Shown here: positions 25,839 through 35,571 of the stretch, one piece after another
How the letters are laid out: every line of letters begins with the position of its first letter
Position numbering within the stretch: the stretch's first letter is position 1
Assembly: GCF_004322775.1 (NCBI RefSeq)
Contig: NZ_CP036403.1
Coordinates: forward strand, 1,364,001-1,428,000
Length of the DNA: 64,000 bases
Direction: 5' to 3'
Source: Ornithinimicrobium sufpigmenti
GTDB taxonomy: Bacteria; Actinomycetota; Actinomycetes; Actinomycetales; Dermatophilaceae
The notes under the pieces: generated by a model
Databases searched by the model: none
What the model was told of the DNA's origin: nothing
Seen by the model: only the letters and a program-made list of their open reading frames with translations
Position numbers and translations under genes: made by a program

Positions 25839-26790
25839 GCAAGCACGCGACAAGACCACCATCCACGAGCAGGCGGCGGCAGGAGTCGAGGCGGTCGAGC
25901 TGTCGGCCCGCACCAGCGGCGAGGCCTCCGGTGACGCCGGTGACGCCGGCGCCAGCCTGTGGGGCGACGCCTGGAAGGAGCTGCGCCGCAACCCCTGGTT
26001 CATCCTCGCCGGGGTGCTGATGCTGGTCTTCATCCTCATGGCGATCGTCCCCGGGCTCTTCACCCGCGTCGACCCGCGGGCCTGCAACCTCTCCGACGCC
26101 CTGCAGACCCCCAGCGGTGAGCACTGGTTCGGCACCGACGTCCAGGGCTGCGACTACTACGCCCGCGTGGTCTACGGCGCCCGAGCCTCGATGGCGGTGG
26201 GGATGCTGGTCACGATCGGCGCGGTGGTGATCGCGATCGTGCTCGGGCTGGTCGCCGGCTTCTACGGCGGGTTCATCGACGCGATCATCTCCCGGGCCGT
26301 CGACGTGGTCTTCGCCCTGCCCTTCCTGCTCGGCGCGATCGTCTTCCTCAACGTCATCGAGAACCGCGGGCTGATGGAGGTCGCGCTGGTGCTCATCGTC
26401 TTCGGCTGGCCGACCATGACGCGGCTCATGCGCTCGTCGGTGATCTCGGTCAAGGCCAACGAGTACGTCGCCGCCGCCCGCGGGCTCGGCGCCAGCGACC
26501 TGACGATCATGCGGCGGCACATCCTGTCGAACGCCTTGGCGCCCCTGGTGGTCTACGCCACCATCTACGTCGGGATCATCATCGGCGCCGAGGCGACGCT
26601 GACCTTCCTCGGTGTCGGTCTGCAGCTGCCCTCGATCTCCTGGGGACTGCAGCTGTCCGGCGCCCAGACGCGGATCATGACCCACCCGCACCTGATCCTC
26701 TTCCCCGCCGTCTTCGTCGGGCTGGCAGTCTTCTCCTTCATGATGATGGGCGACGCCCTGCGCGACGCCCTCGACCCCAAGAGGCGGTGA
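25831..26790 (+). CDS. oppC: Oligopeptide ABC transporter permease OppC
   Basis: This 319-residue protein has a polar N-terminal extension of about 45 residues, then the OppC N-terminal helix (NPWFILAGVLMLVFILMAIV) and five further helices. The motif GEHWFGTDVQGCDYYARVVYG is typical of DppC/OppC, and the EAA loop contains ARGLGASDLTIMRRHILSNA. It pairs with OppB to form the channel. It overlaps oppB by 8 bp and ends 3 bp before oppD. Confidence 0.93.
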   Translation: MSEQARDKTTIHEQAAAGVEAVELSARTSGEASGDAGDAGASLWGDAWKELRRNPWFILAGVLMLVFILMAIVPGLFTRVDPRACNLSDALQTPSGEHWFGTDVQGCDYYARVVYGARASMAVGMLVTIGAVVIAIVLGLVAGFYGGFIDAIISRAVDVVFALPFLLGAIVFLNVIENRGLMEVALVLIVFGWPTMTRLMRSSVISVKANEYVAAARGLGASDLTIMRRHILSNALAPLVVYATIYVGIIIGAEATLTFLGVGLQLPSISWGLQLSGAQTRIMTHPHLILFPAVFVGLAVFSFMMMGDALRDALDPKRR

Positions 26791-26793
26791 GCC

Positions 26794-27891
26794 ATGACCG
26801 ACCCAAGCACGACCGACCCAAGCACGACCGACCAGCGCACGACCGATCAGACCGGGACCCGGCGAGGCACCCGGACCAAGGGTGGTGTCGGCAGCCCGGA
26901 CCCGTCCGCGCCGCTGCTGGCCGTCACCGACCTGCAGGTCGAGTTCCGCACCCGGTATGGCGTGGCCAAGGCCGTCAACGGCGTCTCGTTCAGCGTCGAC
27001 GAAGGGGAGACGCTGGCGATCCTGGGGGAGTCCGGCTCCGGCAAGTCGGTGACCGCCCAGGCGATCATGGGCATCGTCGACAGCCCGCCCGGCTTTGTCA
27101 CCGGGGGTCAGGTGCGCTTCCGCGGCCAGGACCTGCTGCAGATGCCCGACGAGCAGCGGCGCTCCTTCCGCGGCCCGCACATCTCGATGATCTTCCAGGA
27201 CGCCCTGTCCTCGCTGAACCCCGTCTTCCCGGTGGGGTGGCAGATCGGTGAGATGTTCCGCATCCACACCAAGGTCTCCCGTCGCGAGGCCAAGAAGAAG
27301 GCGATCGAGCTGATGGACCGGGTGCGCATCCCCGGCGCCGCCAGCCGGGTCGGGGACTACCCCCACCAGTTCTCGGGCGGTATGCGCCAGCGCATCATGA
27401 TCGCGATGGCGATCGCGCTGGACCCCGAGGTGCTCATCGCCGACGAGCCCACCACGGCGCTCGACGTGACCGTGCAGGCCCAGGTGATGGAGCTGCTCGC
27501 CGACCTGCAGCGAGAGTCGCGGATGGGGCTCATCCTCATCACGCACGACCTGGGCGTGGTCGCGGACGTCGCCGACAAGATCGCCGTGATGTACGCCGGC
27601 CGGGTGATGGAGAAATCTCCTGTCCTGGACATCTACGCCAACCCGGCCCACCCCTACACCGAGGGCCTGCTGAAGTCGATTCCCCGGATCGACGCCAAGG
27701 GCGGGGAGCTGCAGGCCATCAAGGGGCTCCCGCCCAGCCTGACGAACATCCCCAAGGGGTGCGAGTTCCGCCCCCGCTGCCCGCGGGCGCAGTCGGTGTG
27801 CGAGGCCGAGCGTCCACCGCTGCGCGAGGTCGTGCCCGGCCGGTTCGCCGCCTGCCACTTCGCCGAGGAGGTGCTCAGTGACCACGCCTGA
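26794..27891 (+). CDS. oppD: Oligopeptide ABC transporter ATPase OppD
   Basis: The 365-residue protein carries Walker [10 protein letters not shown], the Q-loop [10 protein letters not shown], the signature [14 protein letters not shown], Walker [13 protein letters not shown] and the switch ITHDLG. The C-terminal oligopeptide-type extension ([21 protein letters not shown]) holds cysteines that in relatives ligate an Fe-S cluster. The N-terminal 30 residues are a Thr/Asp-rich tail made by a 15-bp repeat (26797-26841). It overlaps oppF by 14 bp. Confidence 0.92.
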   Translation: MTDPSTTDPSTTDQRTTDQTGTRRGTRTKGGVGSPDPSAPLLAVTDLQVEFRTRYGVAKAVNGVSFSVDEGETLAILGESGSGKSVTAQAIMGIVDSPPGFVTGGQVRFRGQDLLQMPDEQRRSFRGPHISMIFQDALSSLNPVFPVGWQIGEMFRIHTKVSRREAKKKAIELMDRVRIPGAASRVGDYPHQFSGGMRQRIMIAMAIALDPEVLIADEPTTALDVTVQAQVMELLADLQRESRMGLILITHDLGVVADVADKIAVMYAGRVMEKSPVLDIYANPAHPYTEGLLKSIPRIDAKGGELQAIKGLPPSLTNIPKGCEFRPRCPRAQSVCEAERPPLREVVPGRFAACHFAEEVLSDHA

Positions 27892-29032
27892 CCCCCGCCC
27901 GCAGGACGTCGGCCGGCCGGACGCCTGGGGGGAGGACGCCGGTGCGCGGGATGGCTCCCGGCAGCAGGACCCCTACGCGCCGGGCTTCCACCCGGACGCC
28001 CCGCCGCGCAAGAAGGTCTCCGACGAGGTGGTGCTGGACGTCCAGGACCTGGTCAAGCACTTCCCGCAGACCCAGGGGATCGTCTTCAAGCGCACCGTCG
28101 GCCACATCAAGGCGGTCGACGGGGTGAGCTTTCAGCTGCACAAGGGCGAGACGCTCGGGATCGTCGGCGAGTCCGGCTGCGGCAAGTCGACCCTGGCCAA
28201 GCTGCTCATGCGCCTGGAGACCCCGACCAGCGGGGCGGCCTACTTCCAGGGCAAGGACATCTACGGCCTGTCCGGCTCGGCGCTGCGCAAGGTCCGCCGC
28301 AACATCCAGATCGTCTTCCAGGACCCCTACGCCTCGCTCAACCCGCGGATGACGGTCGGCGACATCGTCGGCGAGCCCTTCGACATCCACCCCGACGTGG
28401 AGCCCAAGGGTGGGCGGCGCAGGCGAGTCCAGGAACTGCTGGAGGTCGTCGGCCTCAACCCCGAGCACATCAACCGCTACCCCCACCAGTTCTCCGGCGG
28501 CCAGCGTCAGCGGATCGGCATCGCCCGTGGCCTGGCGCTGCGGCCGGAGATCATCATCTGCGACGAGCCGGTCTCCGCGCTGGACGTCTCGGTGCAGGCG
28601 CAGGTGATGAACCTGCTGCAGAGCCTGCAGAGCGAGTTCGGGCTGTCGTACATCTTCATCGCCCACGACCTGTCGGTGGTGCGCCACATCTCCGACCGGG
28701 TCGGCGTGATGTACCTGGGCAGGATCGCCGAGATCGGCACCGACACGCAGATCTACGAGCACCCCGCGCACCCCTACACGCAGGCCCTGCTCTCCGCCGT
28801 GCCGGTGCCCGACCCGTCGGTGCGCGGCCAGCGCGAGCAGATCATCCTGCAGGGCGACCCACCCAGCCCGGCGAACATCCCCAGCGGCTGCCGCTTCCGC
28901 ACCCGCTGCTGGAAGGCGCAGGACATCTGCGCCCAGGAGTCGCCCGACCTCGTCGTGCGCGAGGGCATCCAGCACCCCGCGGCCTGCCACTTCGCGCAGG
29001 TCCGGGAGGACGTCGTCGTTCACCACGACTGA
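27878..29032 (+). CDS. oppF: Oligopeptide ABC transporter ATPase OppF
   Basis: The 384-residue protein starts at a GTG inside the end of oppD. After a 45-residue polar N-terminus come Walker [20 protein letters not shown], the signature [14 protein letters not shown], Walker [12 protein letters not shown] and IAHDLSVV. The C-terminal domain has [14 protein letters not shown]. OppD and OppF form the heterodimeric motor of the importer. It is the last gene of the operon; a 22-bp tandem duplication follows the stop. Confidence 0.92.
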   Translation: MTTPDPRPQDVGRPDAWGEDAGARDGSRQQDPYAPGFHPDAPPRKKVSDEVVLDVQDLVKHFPQTQGIVFKRTVGHIKAVDGVSFQLHKGETLGIVGESGCGKSTLAKLLMRLETPTSGAAYFQGKDIYGLSGSALRKVRRNIQIVFQDPYASLNPRMTVGDIVGEPFDIHPDVEPKGGRRRRVQELLEVVGLNPEHINRYPHQFSGGQRQRIGIARGLALRPEIIICDEPVSALDVSVQAQVMNLLQSLQSEFGLSYIFIAHDLSVVRHISDRVGVMYLGRIAEIGTDTQIYEHPAHPYTQALLSAVPVPDPSVRGQREQIILQGDPPSPANIPSGCRFRTRCWKAQDICAQESPDLVVREGIQHPAACHFAQVREDVVVHHD

Positions 29033-29036
29033 CCCC

Positions 29037-29080
29037 GACCGGGCGCACGCTTCTCACCGACCGGGCGCACGCTTCTCACC
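29037..29080. repeat. Tandem 22-bp direct repeat between oppF and the HIT gene
   Basis: Two perfect adjacent copies, 29037-29058 and 29059-29080 (each starting GACCGGGCGC and ending TTCTCACC). The second copy contains the stop codon of the HIT gene on the minus strand. It looks like a recent slippage duplication at a convergent gene junction. Confidence 0.85.
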
Positions 29081-29483
29081 CGAGGGCGGCGCGCAGCCGC
29101 GCGGCATACTCCTCGGGTTCCCCGACGGCATATCTCACCCGCGGCCAGAAGAACCCGCGCAGGCCGTCACCCTTGGTCCGCGGCACGACGTGGACATGCA
29201 GGTGCGGCACGGACTGGCTGACCACGTTGTTCATCGCCACGAACGAGCCCTGCGCGCCGAGCGCCTCGCGCACCGCGGCCGCGACCGAGCGCGCGGCGGT
29301 GAACAGCGGCGCCACGAGGGCGTCGGGCAGCTCGGTCAGGGTGGGTATGTGGTCACGCGGCACCACCAGCACGTGCCCCTTGAAGACGGGCCGGGTGTCG
29401 AGGAAGGCCACGACGTCGTCGGTGTCGAGGACGACCTCCGCCGGTTCGTCCTCGGCGATGATGCGGCAGAAGATGCAGGTCAC
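29076..29483 (-). CDS. HIT family nucleotide hydrolase
   Basis: The 135-residue protein has zinc-binding CIFC at the start, then AFLDTRPVFKGHVLVVPRDH, and the catalytic histidine triad HLHVHVVPR. HIT proteins cleave nucleoside phosphoramidates or AMP-linked compounds. The start is taken at GTG 29483, 7 nt after TACCGT on the minus strand (leaderless); GTG 29492 would add three residues. It diverges from the FUSC-like gene with about 50 bp between starts. Confidence 0.85.
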   Translation of the reverse strand: MTCIFCRIIAEDEPAEVVLDTDDVVAFLDTRPVFKGHVLVVPRDHIPTLTELPDALVAPLFTAARSVAAAVREALGAQGSFVAMNNVVSQSVPHLHVHVVPRTKGDGLRGFFWPRVRYAVGEPEEYAARLRAALG

Positions 29484-29531
29484 CTCGGCCACGGTACTGC
29501 CAGCCCGGGACGTTGGTGCCAGGATGGACGG

Positions 29532-30689
29532 GTGAGGCCTGACCCGGACCTGCGGCGGGACCCGGCGCTGTGGATGCGTCGGGTGCGGCCGCGCACGCGG
29601 CTGATCCGGATGGTGCGGCGGGTGCAGCGGCACCTCCCGCACCTGCTGCTCGCGGCCGCGGCCGCCCCGATCGCCTACCTGCTGGCCAGCCTGGCCTTCG
29701 GTGCGGAGCACGCCGTCTTCGCACCCATCGCGGCGGTGGTCTCGGTGGGGCTGTCCGCCGGCCAGCGGCTCGTCCGGGCCGTGGAGATCAGCGCCGGTGT
29801 CGTCCTGGGGCTGGTGATGGCCGACGTGCTGACCCGGGTCATCGGGGCGGGCACCTGGCAGCTGGCCGTCGCGGTACTGCTGGCGATGTCGTCGGCGGTA
29901 GCCCTGCGCGCCAGCTCGCTCATGGCCAACCAGGCCGCGGTGGCGGCCGTCTTCGTGATGGTGCTGGTGCCGCTGCAGGACACGCCCCCGCTGATCCGTC
30001 TGGCCGACGCCGTCCTCGGCGGCCTGGTCGCGATCGGGCTCAACGCCGTGCTGGCCCCGGACCCCCACCGGGTGGCCCTGACCACCTCCGAGCAGCTCCT
30101 GGAGCGGTTGGCCACGGCATACCGGCAGCTCTCCCGGGCGCTGGACGGGCGCGACTACCCGCTCGCGCAGCGCACGCTGGGCGACCTCGAACGGCTGGAG
30201 ACCGCGGGGCGTGACCTGGAGACCTCGATCGGCGCGACGCGCGAGCGGATCACCCTGGGCCGGGCGGGGACCCGTGCGGCTCAGCGCCGCCGACTGCGGC
30301 TGATGGAGCAGCTGGCCGTCCGGGCCGGGGTGATGGTCACCTCTGCCCGCTCCACGTCCCGGGCCGTGAGCACCATGGCGCGGCACCGGCAGCACGCCGA
30401 GCCCGCGCTGGTCACCGCCCTCGAGGAGCTCTCCCAGGCGTTCCTGGACCTGCGCAGCTGGGTCCGCGGCCAGGCCCGGATGACGGTGATCCAGGACGAG
30501 GTCCTGCGCACCGCCACCGTGGCCTCGACGATCCTGCGCACCGGGCGAGGCTCCGCCGCCGAGCAGGCCCTGGCCTGGCAGGTCCGCGCCGCCTGCGTCG
30601 ACATCCTGCGCGTGCTCGGGCTGTCCTACTCCGCCGCCGTCGCCGCCCTGGAGGAGGCCGCCGGCCGCGCGGACCGCCCGCCGTCCTGA
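29532..30689 (+). CDS. FUSC-family inner membrane protein
   Basis: The 385-residue protein has a basic N-terminal segment and about six membrane helices between residues 35 and 180. The FUSC motif region includes FGAEHAVFAPIAAVVSVGLSA and a GLVAIGLNAVL segment. A cytoplasmic, helix-rich C-terminal half follows. Related proteins (YccS/AaeB-like, fusaric acid resistance type) are proposed efflux or aromatic-acid export components; substrate unknown. GTG 29532 lies 6 nt after CAGGAT, implying a leaderless transcript. The longer upstream frame overlaps the HIT gene antisense and is rejected. Confidence 0.75.
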   Translation: MRPDPDLRRDPALWMRRVRPRTRLIRMVRRVQRHLPHLLLAAAAAPIAYLLASLAFGAEHAVFAPIAAVVSVGLSAGQRLVRAVEISAGVVLGLVMADVLTRVIGAGTWQLAVAVLLAMSSAVALRASSLMANQAAVAAVFVMVLVPLQDTPPLIRLADAVLGGLVAIGLNAVLAPDPHRVALTTSEQLLERLATAYRQLSRALDGRDYPLAQRTLGDLERLETAGRDLETSIGATRERITLGRAGTRAAQRRRLRLMEQLAVRAGVMVTSARSTSRAVSTMARHRQHAEPALVTALEELSQAFLDLRSWVRGQARMTVIQDEVLRTATVASTILRTGRGSAAEQALAWQVRAACVDILRVLGLSYSAAVAALEEAAGRADRPPS

Positions 30690-30779
30690 CGTCGTCGCCG
30701 GCCGGGACAGCGCAGGCCTGCCCGCCCTGGTGGATCTGCCCTGGTCAGGCTGCCCACCCCGGCGTGCGACCGTAGGGGC

Positions 30780-31187
30780 ATGAACGGACCACGACCCGGC
30801 CTGCTGCGTGTGGCGCTCAGCGCGACCCTCCTCGTGCTGGCCGTCTTCGCCATCATCGTGATCCCGGAGGCTCGGCCCTTTGCCGCCATCGTCGCCCTCC
30901 TGGCCCTGGCGGCCCTCGCGACGGGACTCACGCAGGTGCTCGACCTCGGTGCGGTCGCCCGGACGCGGGTCGCCGGCGCAGGCCTGCTGCTGCTGGGTCT
31001 GGGTTTCGCCGCAGGTGCGGTCGTCGCCGCGTCCGACCCGGAGGCACTACCTGAGTCCGGCTTCCCGCGGATCCCGGTGGCCGGGCAGATCTCCGTCGGT
31101 GTCGCTGGCGCGCTCCTCTTCGGGGGCCTCGGGCTGGCCGTCCTGGTCCGCCGTGTCCCCACCGGGTCGTCCGGTGGGGACCGGTGA
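30780..31187 (+). CDS. Small membrane protein of unknown function
   Basis: This 135-residue protein has four predicted hydrophobic helices (about residues 9-28, 33-55, 64-83 and 103-123). A short loop between helices 3 and 4 contains ASDPEALPESG. No family was recognised. Composition matches neighbours and the frame is well supported by GC-rich third positions. It converges on glnA with 6 bp between stops. Confidence 0.6.
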   Translation: MNGPRPGLLRVALSATLLVLAVFAIIVIPEARPFAAIVALLALAALATGLTQVLDLGAVARTRVAGAGLLLLGLGFAAGAVVAASDPEALPESGFPRIPVAGQISVGVAGALLFGGLGLAVLVRRVPTGSSGGDR

Positions 31188-31193
31188 CGTGGC

Positions 31194-32618
31194 TCAGATG
31201 TCGAAGTACATCTCGAACTCGTGCGGGTGCGGACGGAGGCGGATCGGGTCGACCTCGTTGGCGCGCTTGTAGTCCACCCACGCCCCGAGCAGGTCCTCGG
31301 TGAAGACCTCGCCCTCGGTGAGGTAGTCGTAGTCGGCCTCGAGCGCGTCCAGGACCGCCGGCAGCGAGGTCGGCAGCTGGTCGATGCCCTGCAGCTCCTC
31401 CGGGGGCAGCTCGTAGAGGTCCTTGTCCACCGGCTCCGGCGGCTCGATCCGGTTGCGGATGCCGTCCAGGCCAGCCATCAGCTGGGCCGAGAACGCCAGG
31501 TACGGGTTGGCCGAGGGGTCCGGCACGCGGTACTCGATCCGCTTGGCCTTGGGGCTGCTGCCGGTGATCGGGATGCGCACGCAGGCCGAGCGGTTGCGGG
31601 CGGAGTAGACCAGGTTGATCGGCGCCTCATACCCCGGCACGAGGCGGTGGTAGGAGTTCATCGAGGGGTTGGTGAAGGCCAGCAGCGAGGGGCCGTGCCG
31701 GAGCAGGCCGCCGATGTACCACCGGGCGATGTCGGACAGGCCGCCGTAGCCGTTCTCGTCGTAGAACAGCGGCTCGCCGTCCTTCCACAGGCTCTGGTGG
31801 GTGTGCATGCCCGAGCCGTTGTCCCCGAAGAGGGGCTTGGGCATGAAGGTGGCGGTCTTGCCGGCGGCCCAGGCGGAGTTCTTGATGACGTACTTGAACT
31901 TCATCAGGTCGTCGCCGGAGTGCAGCAGCGTGTTGAAGCGGTAGTTGATCTCCTGCTGCCCGGCGGTGCCGACCTCGTGGTGCGAGCGCTCCACCTGCAG
32001 ACCCACCTGGTTCAGCTCCAGGCACATCCGGTCACGGATGTCGGCGAAGTGGTCGACCGGCGGCACCGGGAAGTACCCGCCCTTGAACCTCGTCTTGTAG
32101 CCCCGGTTGCCACCCTCCTCGGCCCGACCGGTGTTCCAGGCCGCCTCGATGGAGTCGATGTAGTAGTAGCTGCCCTGGGGCTCGGAGGCGAAGCGGATGT
32201 CGTCGAAGACGTAGAACTCGGCCTCGGCGCCGAAGTAGGCGGTGTCCGCGATGCCGGTCGAGGCGAGGTACTTCTCCGCCTTGCGGGCGATCTGCCGCGG
32301 GTCGCGCTCGTAGGGCTCGTCGGTGAACGGGTCCACGATCGAGAAGTTCATGATCAGCGTCTTCTCGATGCGGAAGGGGTCCAGGTAGGCGGTCTGCGGG
32401 TCCGGGATGAGCTTCATGTCCGACTCGTGGATCGACTTGAAACCCCGGATGGAGGAGCCGTCGAACATCTGCCCGGTCGTGAAGGAGTCCTCGTCGAAGG
32501 TCTCGGCGGGCACGTTGAAGTGCTGCATGACACCCGGCAGGTCGCAGAACCGGATGTCGATGAACTTCACGTCCTCGTCCTTGATGAAGGCGAGGACCTC
32601 CTCGGCGTTGCTGAACAT
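31194..32618 (-). CDS. glnA: Glutamine synthetase, type I
   Basis: The 474-residue protein joins ammonia to glutamate using ATP. GS signatures include FDGSSIRGF, the catalytic Glu region [32 protein letters not shown], and NRSACVRIP. The adenylylation motif [10 protein letters not shown] places the modifiable Tyr at about residue 402, marking the beta subtype controlled by GlnE. No glnE is in the window. The ribosome site AGGAGG precedes the ATG at 32618. A triple 11-bp-spaced GlnR-like site lies upstream. Confidence 0.95.
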   Translation of the reverse strand: MFSNAEEVLAFIKDEDVKFIDIRFCDLPGVMQHFNVPAETFDEDSFTTGQMFDGSSIRGFKSIHESDMKLIPDPQTAYLDPFRIEKTLIMNFSIVDPFTDEPYERDPRQIARKAEKYLASTGIADTAYFGAEAEFYVFDDIRFASEPQGSYYYIDSIEAAWNTGRAEEGGNRGYKTRFKGGYFPVPPVDHFADIRDRMCLELNQVGLQVERSHHEVGTAGQQEINYRFNTLLHSGDDLMKFKYVIKNSAWAAGKTATFMPKPLFGDNGSGMHTHQSLWKDGEPLFYDENGYGGLSDIARWYIGGLLRHGPSLLAFTNPSMNSYHRLVPGYEAPINLVYSARNRSACVRIPITGSSPKAKRIEYRVPDPSANPYLAFSAQLMAGLDGIRNRIEPPEPVDKDLYELPPEELQGIDQLPTSLPAVLDALEADYDYLTEGEVFTEDLLGAWVDYKRANEVDPIRLRPHPHEFEMYFDI

Positions 32619-32696
32619 TCTTCCTCCTGGTCGCGGAGCGCCCGCTGGTCGGCTTCGTGCTGCATGTCGACACTAGAGGGTTCGGATTTCTCGTGC

Positions 32697-32723
32697 GTCA
32701 CTCGGGTGTTACGCGCGTGTTAC
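32697..32723 (-). promoter_or_regulatory. Candidate GlnR-binding site upstream of glnA
   Basis: On the plus strand GTCAC (32697), GTTAC (32708) and GTTAC (32719) recur at 11-bp spacing. On the glnA strand this reads GTAAC-n6-GTAAC-n6-GTGAC, close to the actinobacterial GlnR pattern gTnAC-n6-GaAAC. A -10 candidate TAGTGT (32675 down to 32670) puts the site about 35-60 bp upstream of transcription start, typical for activation. Confidence 0.6.
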
Positions 32724-32811
32724 ACGCGTGTCGGGTGCACGTCGTGCGCATGTCAGCCCGATGTCAGGTGCATGCCGGGCCACGGGAGCCTGCGCACTAG
32801 GCTGGTCCATC

Positions 32812-33258
32812 GTGGACGCACTCGAGAGCTACCAGGGGGAGCGGCTGGGCCTGCCCCGTGAGGGGCCGGGCTCGGTCGGCTCGTTCCTGCGCCGGCTGGT
32901 GGCCCTCGTCGTGGACTGGTCGCTGTGCCAGCTCATCGCCACCGGGCTGCTCGGTATGCAGTGGGGCCAGGTCAGCGGGACGGAGGCCTTCGTGCCGCTC
33001 GGCCTCTTCTTCGTGCTCAACCTGGTGCTGGTGACCACCCTCGGCACCACGATCGGGCACCGGCTGCTCGGGATCCGCGTGGTCTCCGTCGATGCCGTCG
33101 GTGGCGTCGATGGCGACGGCCGCCAGGCTCCGCCCCCGGGGCGCTCGCTCGCCCGCGCCGCGCTGCTGTGCCTGTTCGTTCCCGCGGTGATCATGGACGC
33201 CGACGGCCGCGGCCTGCACGACAAGGCCGCTCGCACGGTCGTCGTCAGGATGCGCTGA
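32812..33258 (+). CDS. RDD family membrane protein
   Basis: This 148-residue protein has the RDD pattern: Arg in FLRRLVALVVDWSL, the Asp at the end of the first helix, a second helix pair (LGLFFVLNLVLVTTLGTTIGHRLLG), and the downstream DADGRGLHDKAARTVVV. It has about three membrane helices; function unknown. The start is GTG 32812, 8 nt after TAGGCT (leaderless). RDD genes next to glnA and DUF4191 are common in actinobacteria. Its stop lies 3 bp from the convergent DUF2200 stop. Confidence 0.8.
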   Translation: MDALESYQGERLGLPREGPGSVGSFLRRLVALVVDWSLCQLIATGLLGMQWGQVSGTEAFVPLGLFFVLNLVLVTTLGTTIGHRLLGIRVVSVDAVGGVDGDGRQAPPPGRSLARAALLCLFVPAVIMDADGRGLHDKAARTVVVRMR

Positions 33259-33261
33259 GCC

Positions 33262-33603
33262 TCAGCTGCGCAGCACCTTCGCCATGGACCGGCCCTTGGC
33301 CAGCTCGTCGACCAGCTTGTCCAGGTAGCGGACCTGCTGCACGAGCGGGTCCTCGATCTCCTCCACGCGCACCCCGCAGATGCTGCCGGTGATCCGGGAC
33401 GCGGCCGGGTTGAGCCGGGCCGCGGCGAAGAACTCCGGGAAGGTGCTGCCCGCGTCGACCTGCTCCTGCACGGCCTGCTCGTCGAAGCCCGTCAGCCACT
33501 CGATCACCTGGTGCAGCTCGGCGGTGGTGCGCCCCTTGCGCTCGACCTTGGTGACGTAGTGGGGGTAGACCGAGGCGAAGGTCATCGTGTGGAAGCTGCC
33601 CAT
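33262..33603 (-). CDS. DUF2200 family protein
   Basis: This 113-residue soluble protein contains TFASVYPHYVTKVERKGRT, LHQVIEWLTGFDE and CGVRVEEIEDPLVQQVRYLDKLVDEL. These are characteristic of the DUF2200 family, small basic/acidic proteins with no known activity. The start is uncertain: ATG 33603 is used, while Met at 33585 would shorten it by six. It sits between RDD and DUF4191 genes. Confidence 0.75.
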   Translation of the reverse strand: MGSFHTMTFASVYPHYVTKVERKGRTTAELHQVIEWLTGFDEQAVQEQVDAGSTFPEFFAAARLNPAASRITGSICGVRVEEIEDPLVQQVRYLDKLVDELAKGRSMAKVLRS

Positions 33604-33620
33604 GGCCGGGCCGCCGACGC

Positions 33621-34400
33621 TTACTTGCCGCGCAGCGCGCGACGGCTGGCCCGCGGCGGGCGCATGGGGTCCATGCCGGCGGGCACCGGGGGACGGTTGC
33701 GACCCACCAGCGCCTTGAGCCGCTGCTGGACGGCCAGGGCCTCGTCGTTGCTGATCTGGCGGGGCAGCTTCTTGACCGTCTTGATGACCTTGGGCAGCGG
33801 CACCTGGCCCTCGCCCCGACCGACGACGATGGTGTGCACCGGCACCTCGTCGCCGACGACGCGGGTGACCTTGCGGGTCTCGGCGACGGTCAGTCGCTTG
33901 GCGGCACCGGCCGGTCCCTCGGCGATGAGGACGACGCCCGGCTTGCCGACGGCCCGGAAGACCATGGCGGCGTTGTGCAGGTCGCGCATGCCGCGGACCT
34001 GGCCACCGGCCTCGGCGGCCACCGGCTCCTGGTCGTAGAACCAGCCGCGGCGCAGCTGCTGCAGCACCGCGGAGGCCGCGCCCGGCTTGCCCTCGATCTG
34101 GGCGAACGCTGCGCGTTCGGCGCGCCGGCCCAGCACGATCATCGCCGCCAGCAGGGCCAGCGGCACCGCCAGGATCATCAGGTAGACGACCTGGTCCAGC
34201 CAGAGGCCGATGAGCAGGCCGACGACCAGCACCGCCAGCGCAGCCAGCAAGATCCACCACACCGAGGCCGGGTCGGCCTTGCGGGTCATGGCGAAGACCT
34301 GGCGGAACTGCTTGAACCACCCGGGCTTGTTGGGGTCCTTGGGCTTCTTCTTCCGGCCGAAGAGGCCCTTCTTCGGCTCGGTCTGGGCGGGGGTCGACAT
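33621..34400 (-). CDS. DUF4191 membrane protein
   Basis: The 259-residue protein has a Lys-rich N-terminal tail (PKKGLFGRKKKPKDPNKPG), two membrane helices (about residues 48-68 and 72-92) and a conserved cytoplasmic domain with RRGWFYDQEPVAAE and VFRAVGKPGVVLIAEGP. The family is actinobacterial, nearly always next to lipA, and of unknown function. The ATG lies 7 nt after TATCCT (minus strand), so it is probably leaderless. Confidence 0.85.
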   Translation of the reverse strand: MSTPAQTEPKKGLFGRKKKPKDPNKPGWFKQFRQVFAMTRKADPASVWWILLAALAVLVVGLLIGLWLDQVVYLMILAVPLALLAAMIVLGRRAERAAFAQIEGKPGAASAVLQQLRRGWFYDQEPVAAEAGGQVRGMRDLHNAAMVFRAVGKPGVVLIAEGPAGAAKRLTVAETRKVTRVVGDEVPVHTIVVGRGEGQVPLPKVIKTVKKLPRQISNDEALAVQQRLKALVGRNRPPVPAGMDPMRPPRASRRALRGK

Positions 34401-34405
34401 AGGGA

Positions 34406-35455
34406 TCAGGATACGTGGGCGGCGGGTGCCGTCCGCTCACTCGCCCTGGCGACCAGCGAGGCGGCCTCCTGGCGGGCGGGGACATTGGCCTCGTACTGCT
34501 CGCGCAGGTGGCTGAGGTGCTCGGGGACGGGACGACCCCACTTCTTCATCGCGGAGGCGTACAGCTTGCCGGCGCGGTAGGAGGAGCGCACGAGCGGTCC
34601 GGCCATGACGCCCTTGAAGCCGATCTGCTCGGCCAGCTCCGACCAGTGCACGAACTCCTCCGGCTTGACCCACCGGTCGATGGGGTGGTGCAGCTTGGAG
34701 GGCCGCAGGTACTGGGTGATGGTCAGGATGTCGCAGCCCGCGTCGTGCAGGTCGCGCATCGCCTGCTCGATCTCCTCCTCGCGCTCACCCATCCCCAGGA
34801 TGAGGTTGGACTTGGTGACCAGCTCGTTGTCGCGCGCCATCGACAGCACCCGCAGGGACTTGTCGTAGGTGAACGCGGGGCGGATCTTCTTGAAGATGCG
34901 CGGCACGGTCTCCAGGTTGTGCGCGAAGACCTCGGGGCGAGCGTCGAAGACCTGCTGGACCAGCTCGGGCACGGCACCGAAGTCCGGCGGCAGGATCTCC
35001 ACGCCGGTGTTCGGGTTGAGCTCGTGCACCTTGCGGATCACCTCGGCATACAGCCAGGCGGCGCCGTCCTTCTGGTCGTCGCGGGCGACGCCGGTGATCG
35101 TGGCGTAGCGCAGCTCCATGGTGCGGATCGACTCGGCGACCTTGCGCGGCTCGTCCATGTCGAGGGCGTTGGGCCGGCCGGTGGCGATGTCGCAGAAGTC
35201 GCAGCGCCGGGTGCAGATGTCACCGCCGATGAGGAAGGTCGCCTCGCGGTCCTCCCAGCACTCGAAGATGTTGGGGCAGCCCGCCTCCTGGCAGACCGTG
35301 TGCAGTCCGCCACTCTTGACCATCGAGTGCAGCTCGCGGTACTCCGGCCCCATCTTGGCGGTCGTCCGGATCCAGTCAGGCTTGCGCTCGATGGGCGTCT
35401 CCGCGTTGCGCGCCTCGACGCGCAGCAGGCGGCGGCCTTCGGGTGCGATGGTCAC
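34406..35455 (-). CDS. lipA: Lipoyl synthase
   Basis: The 349-residue radical SAM enzyme inserts two sulfurs into protein-bound octanoyl groups. The auxiliary cluster motif is [12 protein letters not shown] and the radical SAM motif is CTRRCDFC. Others include [28 protein letters not shown] and the terminal [14 protein letters not shown] 35455 has GGGAG upstream; the longer frame to 35575 lacks support. Substrates are the lipoyl domains of the E2 protein encoded at 44679. It is separated from lipB by about 5.8 kb. Confidence 0.95.
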   Translation of the reverse strand: MTIAPEGRRLLRVEARNAETPIERKPDWIRTTAKMGPEYRELHSMVKSGGLHTVCQEAGCPNIFECWEDREATFLIGGDICTRRCDFCDIATGRPNALDMDEPRKVAESIRTMELRYATITGVARDDQKDGAAWLYAEVIRKVHELNPNTGVEILPPDFGAVPELVQQVFDARPEVFAHNLETVPRIFKKIRPAFTYDKSLRVLSMARDNELVTKSNLILGMGEREEEIEQAMRDLHDAGCDILTITQYLRPSKLHHPIDRWVKPEEFVHWSELAEQIGFKGVMAGPLVRSSYRAGKLYASAMKKWGRPVPEHLSHLREQYEANVPARQEAASLVARASERTAPAAHVS

Positions 35456-35571
35456 AGGGGCTCCCTTGGTGGTCGGGTGTGCGCGGCGGTCGGTCCGAGG
35501 GTCGGTTCGAGCTTCAACGCCCGCGCCCTCCAGGGTATGCCGTCCAGCCGCCCGGTGGGGCGGTGCCCCCG

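Noticed and set aside
29190..29531. Upstream extension of the FUSC-family frame
   Set aside because: The extra 114 residues are antisense to the HIT gene; the GTG at 29532 fits a leaderless promoter and removes the overlap.
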